NCBI RefSeq assembly: GCF_946479715.1
Contig: NZ_CAMLHF010000015.1
Coordinates: 1-43,866, forward strand
From: an uncultured Pedobacter sp.
Lineage (GTDB): Bacteria > Bacteroidota > Bacteroidia > Sphingobacteriales > Sphingobacteriaceae
Direction: 5' to 3'
DNA length: 43,866 bases
Shown: positions 43,778-43,866 of the stretch, piece after piece
How positions within the stretch are numbered: position 1 is the stretch's first letter
Layout of the letters: the number at the start of each line of letters is the position of its first letter
Notes under the pieces: generated by a model
What the model was told of the DNA's origin: nothing
The model's input: the letters and a program-made list of their open reading frames with translations, nothing else
Database searches by the model: none
Made by a program: the position numbers and the translations under genes

Positions 43778-43804
43778 AAACCTATTTCGTGAGGAAATAG
43801 GTTT
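43778..43804 (-). terminator. Rho-independent terminator downstream of tRNA-Lys
   Basis: AAACCTATTTC (43778-43788) and GAAATAGGTTT (43794-43804) form a perfect 11-bp stem with a 5-base loop. Read on the minus strand it is followed by a run of T residues (43773-43780 complement), right after the tRNA 3' end. Confidence 0.88.
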
Positions 43805-43811
43805 TTAAATC

Positions 43812-43866
43812 TGGTGATCCCGCTGGGATTCGAACCCAGGACCACTACATTAAAAGTGTAATGCTC
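43812..43866 (-). tRNA. tRNA-Lys (anticodon TTT), 5' part beyond window edge
   Basis: On the minus strand the anticodon stem-loop reads TTACA-CTTTTAA-TGTAG with anticodon TTT, followed by the T-arm CTGGGTTCGAATCCCAG, the acceptor 3' strand CGGGATC, discriminator A and an encoded CCA (43814-43812). The D-arm and 5' acceptor strand lie outside the window. Confidence 0.93.

Overview
The window looks like chromosomal DNA of a Bacteroidota member, most likely Sphingobacteriaceae and Pedobacter-like. This rests on SusC/SusD outer-membrane machinery, ECF sigma factor/FecR regulatory pairs, a DUF4965 glutaminase-like protein, lipoproteins with a Cys-Lys start, AT-rich spacers and one TAnnTTTG-type promoter motif. 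No phage, IS transposase, rRNA or CRISPR array was seen.

Region 1 (1-3708, minus strand) holds the N-terminal part of a SusC/RagA TonB-linked receptor that runs off the left edge. It is translationally coupled to an unusual FecR gene. That FecR has a CBS-like N-terminus where the anti-sigma domain is expected, has no ATG start and no neighbouring sigma gene, and carries two 82-bp imperfect palindromic elements translated in frame. Region 2 (3872-7158) is a LysR regulator divergent from a methyltransferase and a mycothiol-dependent maleylpyruvate isomerase-like protein, followed by a convergent methyltransferase. Region 3 (7266-13838) is an iron/oxidative-stress block: a siderophore receptor, a PepSY membrane protein and a small membrane protein, all with overlapping start/stop codons, divergent from katG. 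Region 4 (13879-18283) holds a carboxypeptidase-regulatory-domain protein, a tandem SRPBCC protein and a DUF4965 glutaminase-like protein.

Region 5 (18572-32969) is a polysaccharide/glycan utilisation locus: ECF sigma, FecR, SusC, SusD, two tandem paralogous beta-propeller-like lipoproteins, a GH20 beta-hexosaminidase and a large GH106-like hydrolase, closed by a long hairpin. The inferred flow is that SusC senses substrate, FecR releases the sigma factor, the sigma factor turns on the locus, and the lipoproteins, SusC/SusD and enzymes bind, cut and import an aminosugar-containing glycan. Region 6 (33047-37655) is a second ECF sigma/FecR/TonB-receptor set without SusD. A different REP-like palindrome (37664-37756) lies between it and the next, convergent gene.

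Region 7 (37738-43866) is accessory or housekeeping: an HxlR regulator divergent from an MFS exporter, an SRPBCC protein, a three-gene run (YdeI/DUF1905, thioesterase, Imm5-like immunity protein), an acyltransferase, a membrane-anchored LytTR regulator and a partial tRNA-Lys at the right edge. No gene-free stretch exceeds 300 bases.

The most novel material is the FecR gene at 2362-3639 (CBS-like fusion plus in-frame palindromic elements). Next is the paired-hairpin architecture in the gap between FecR and the receptor gene in both ECF loci.
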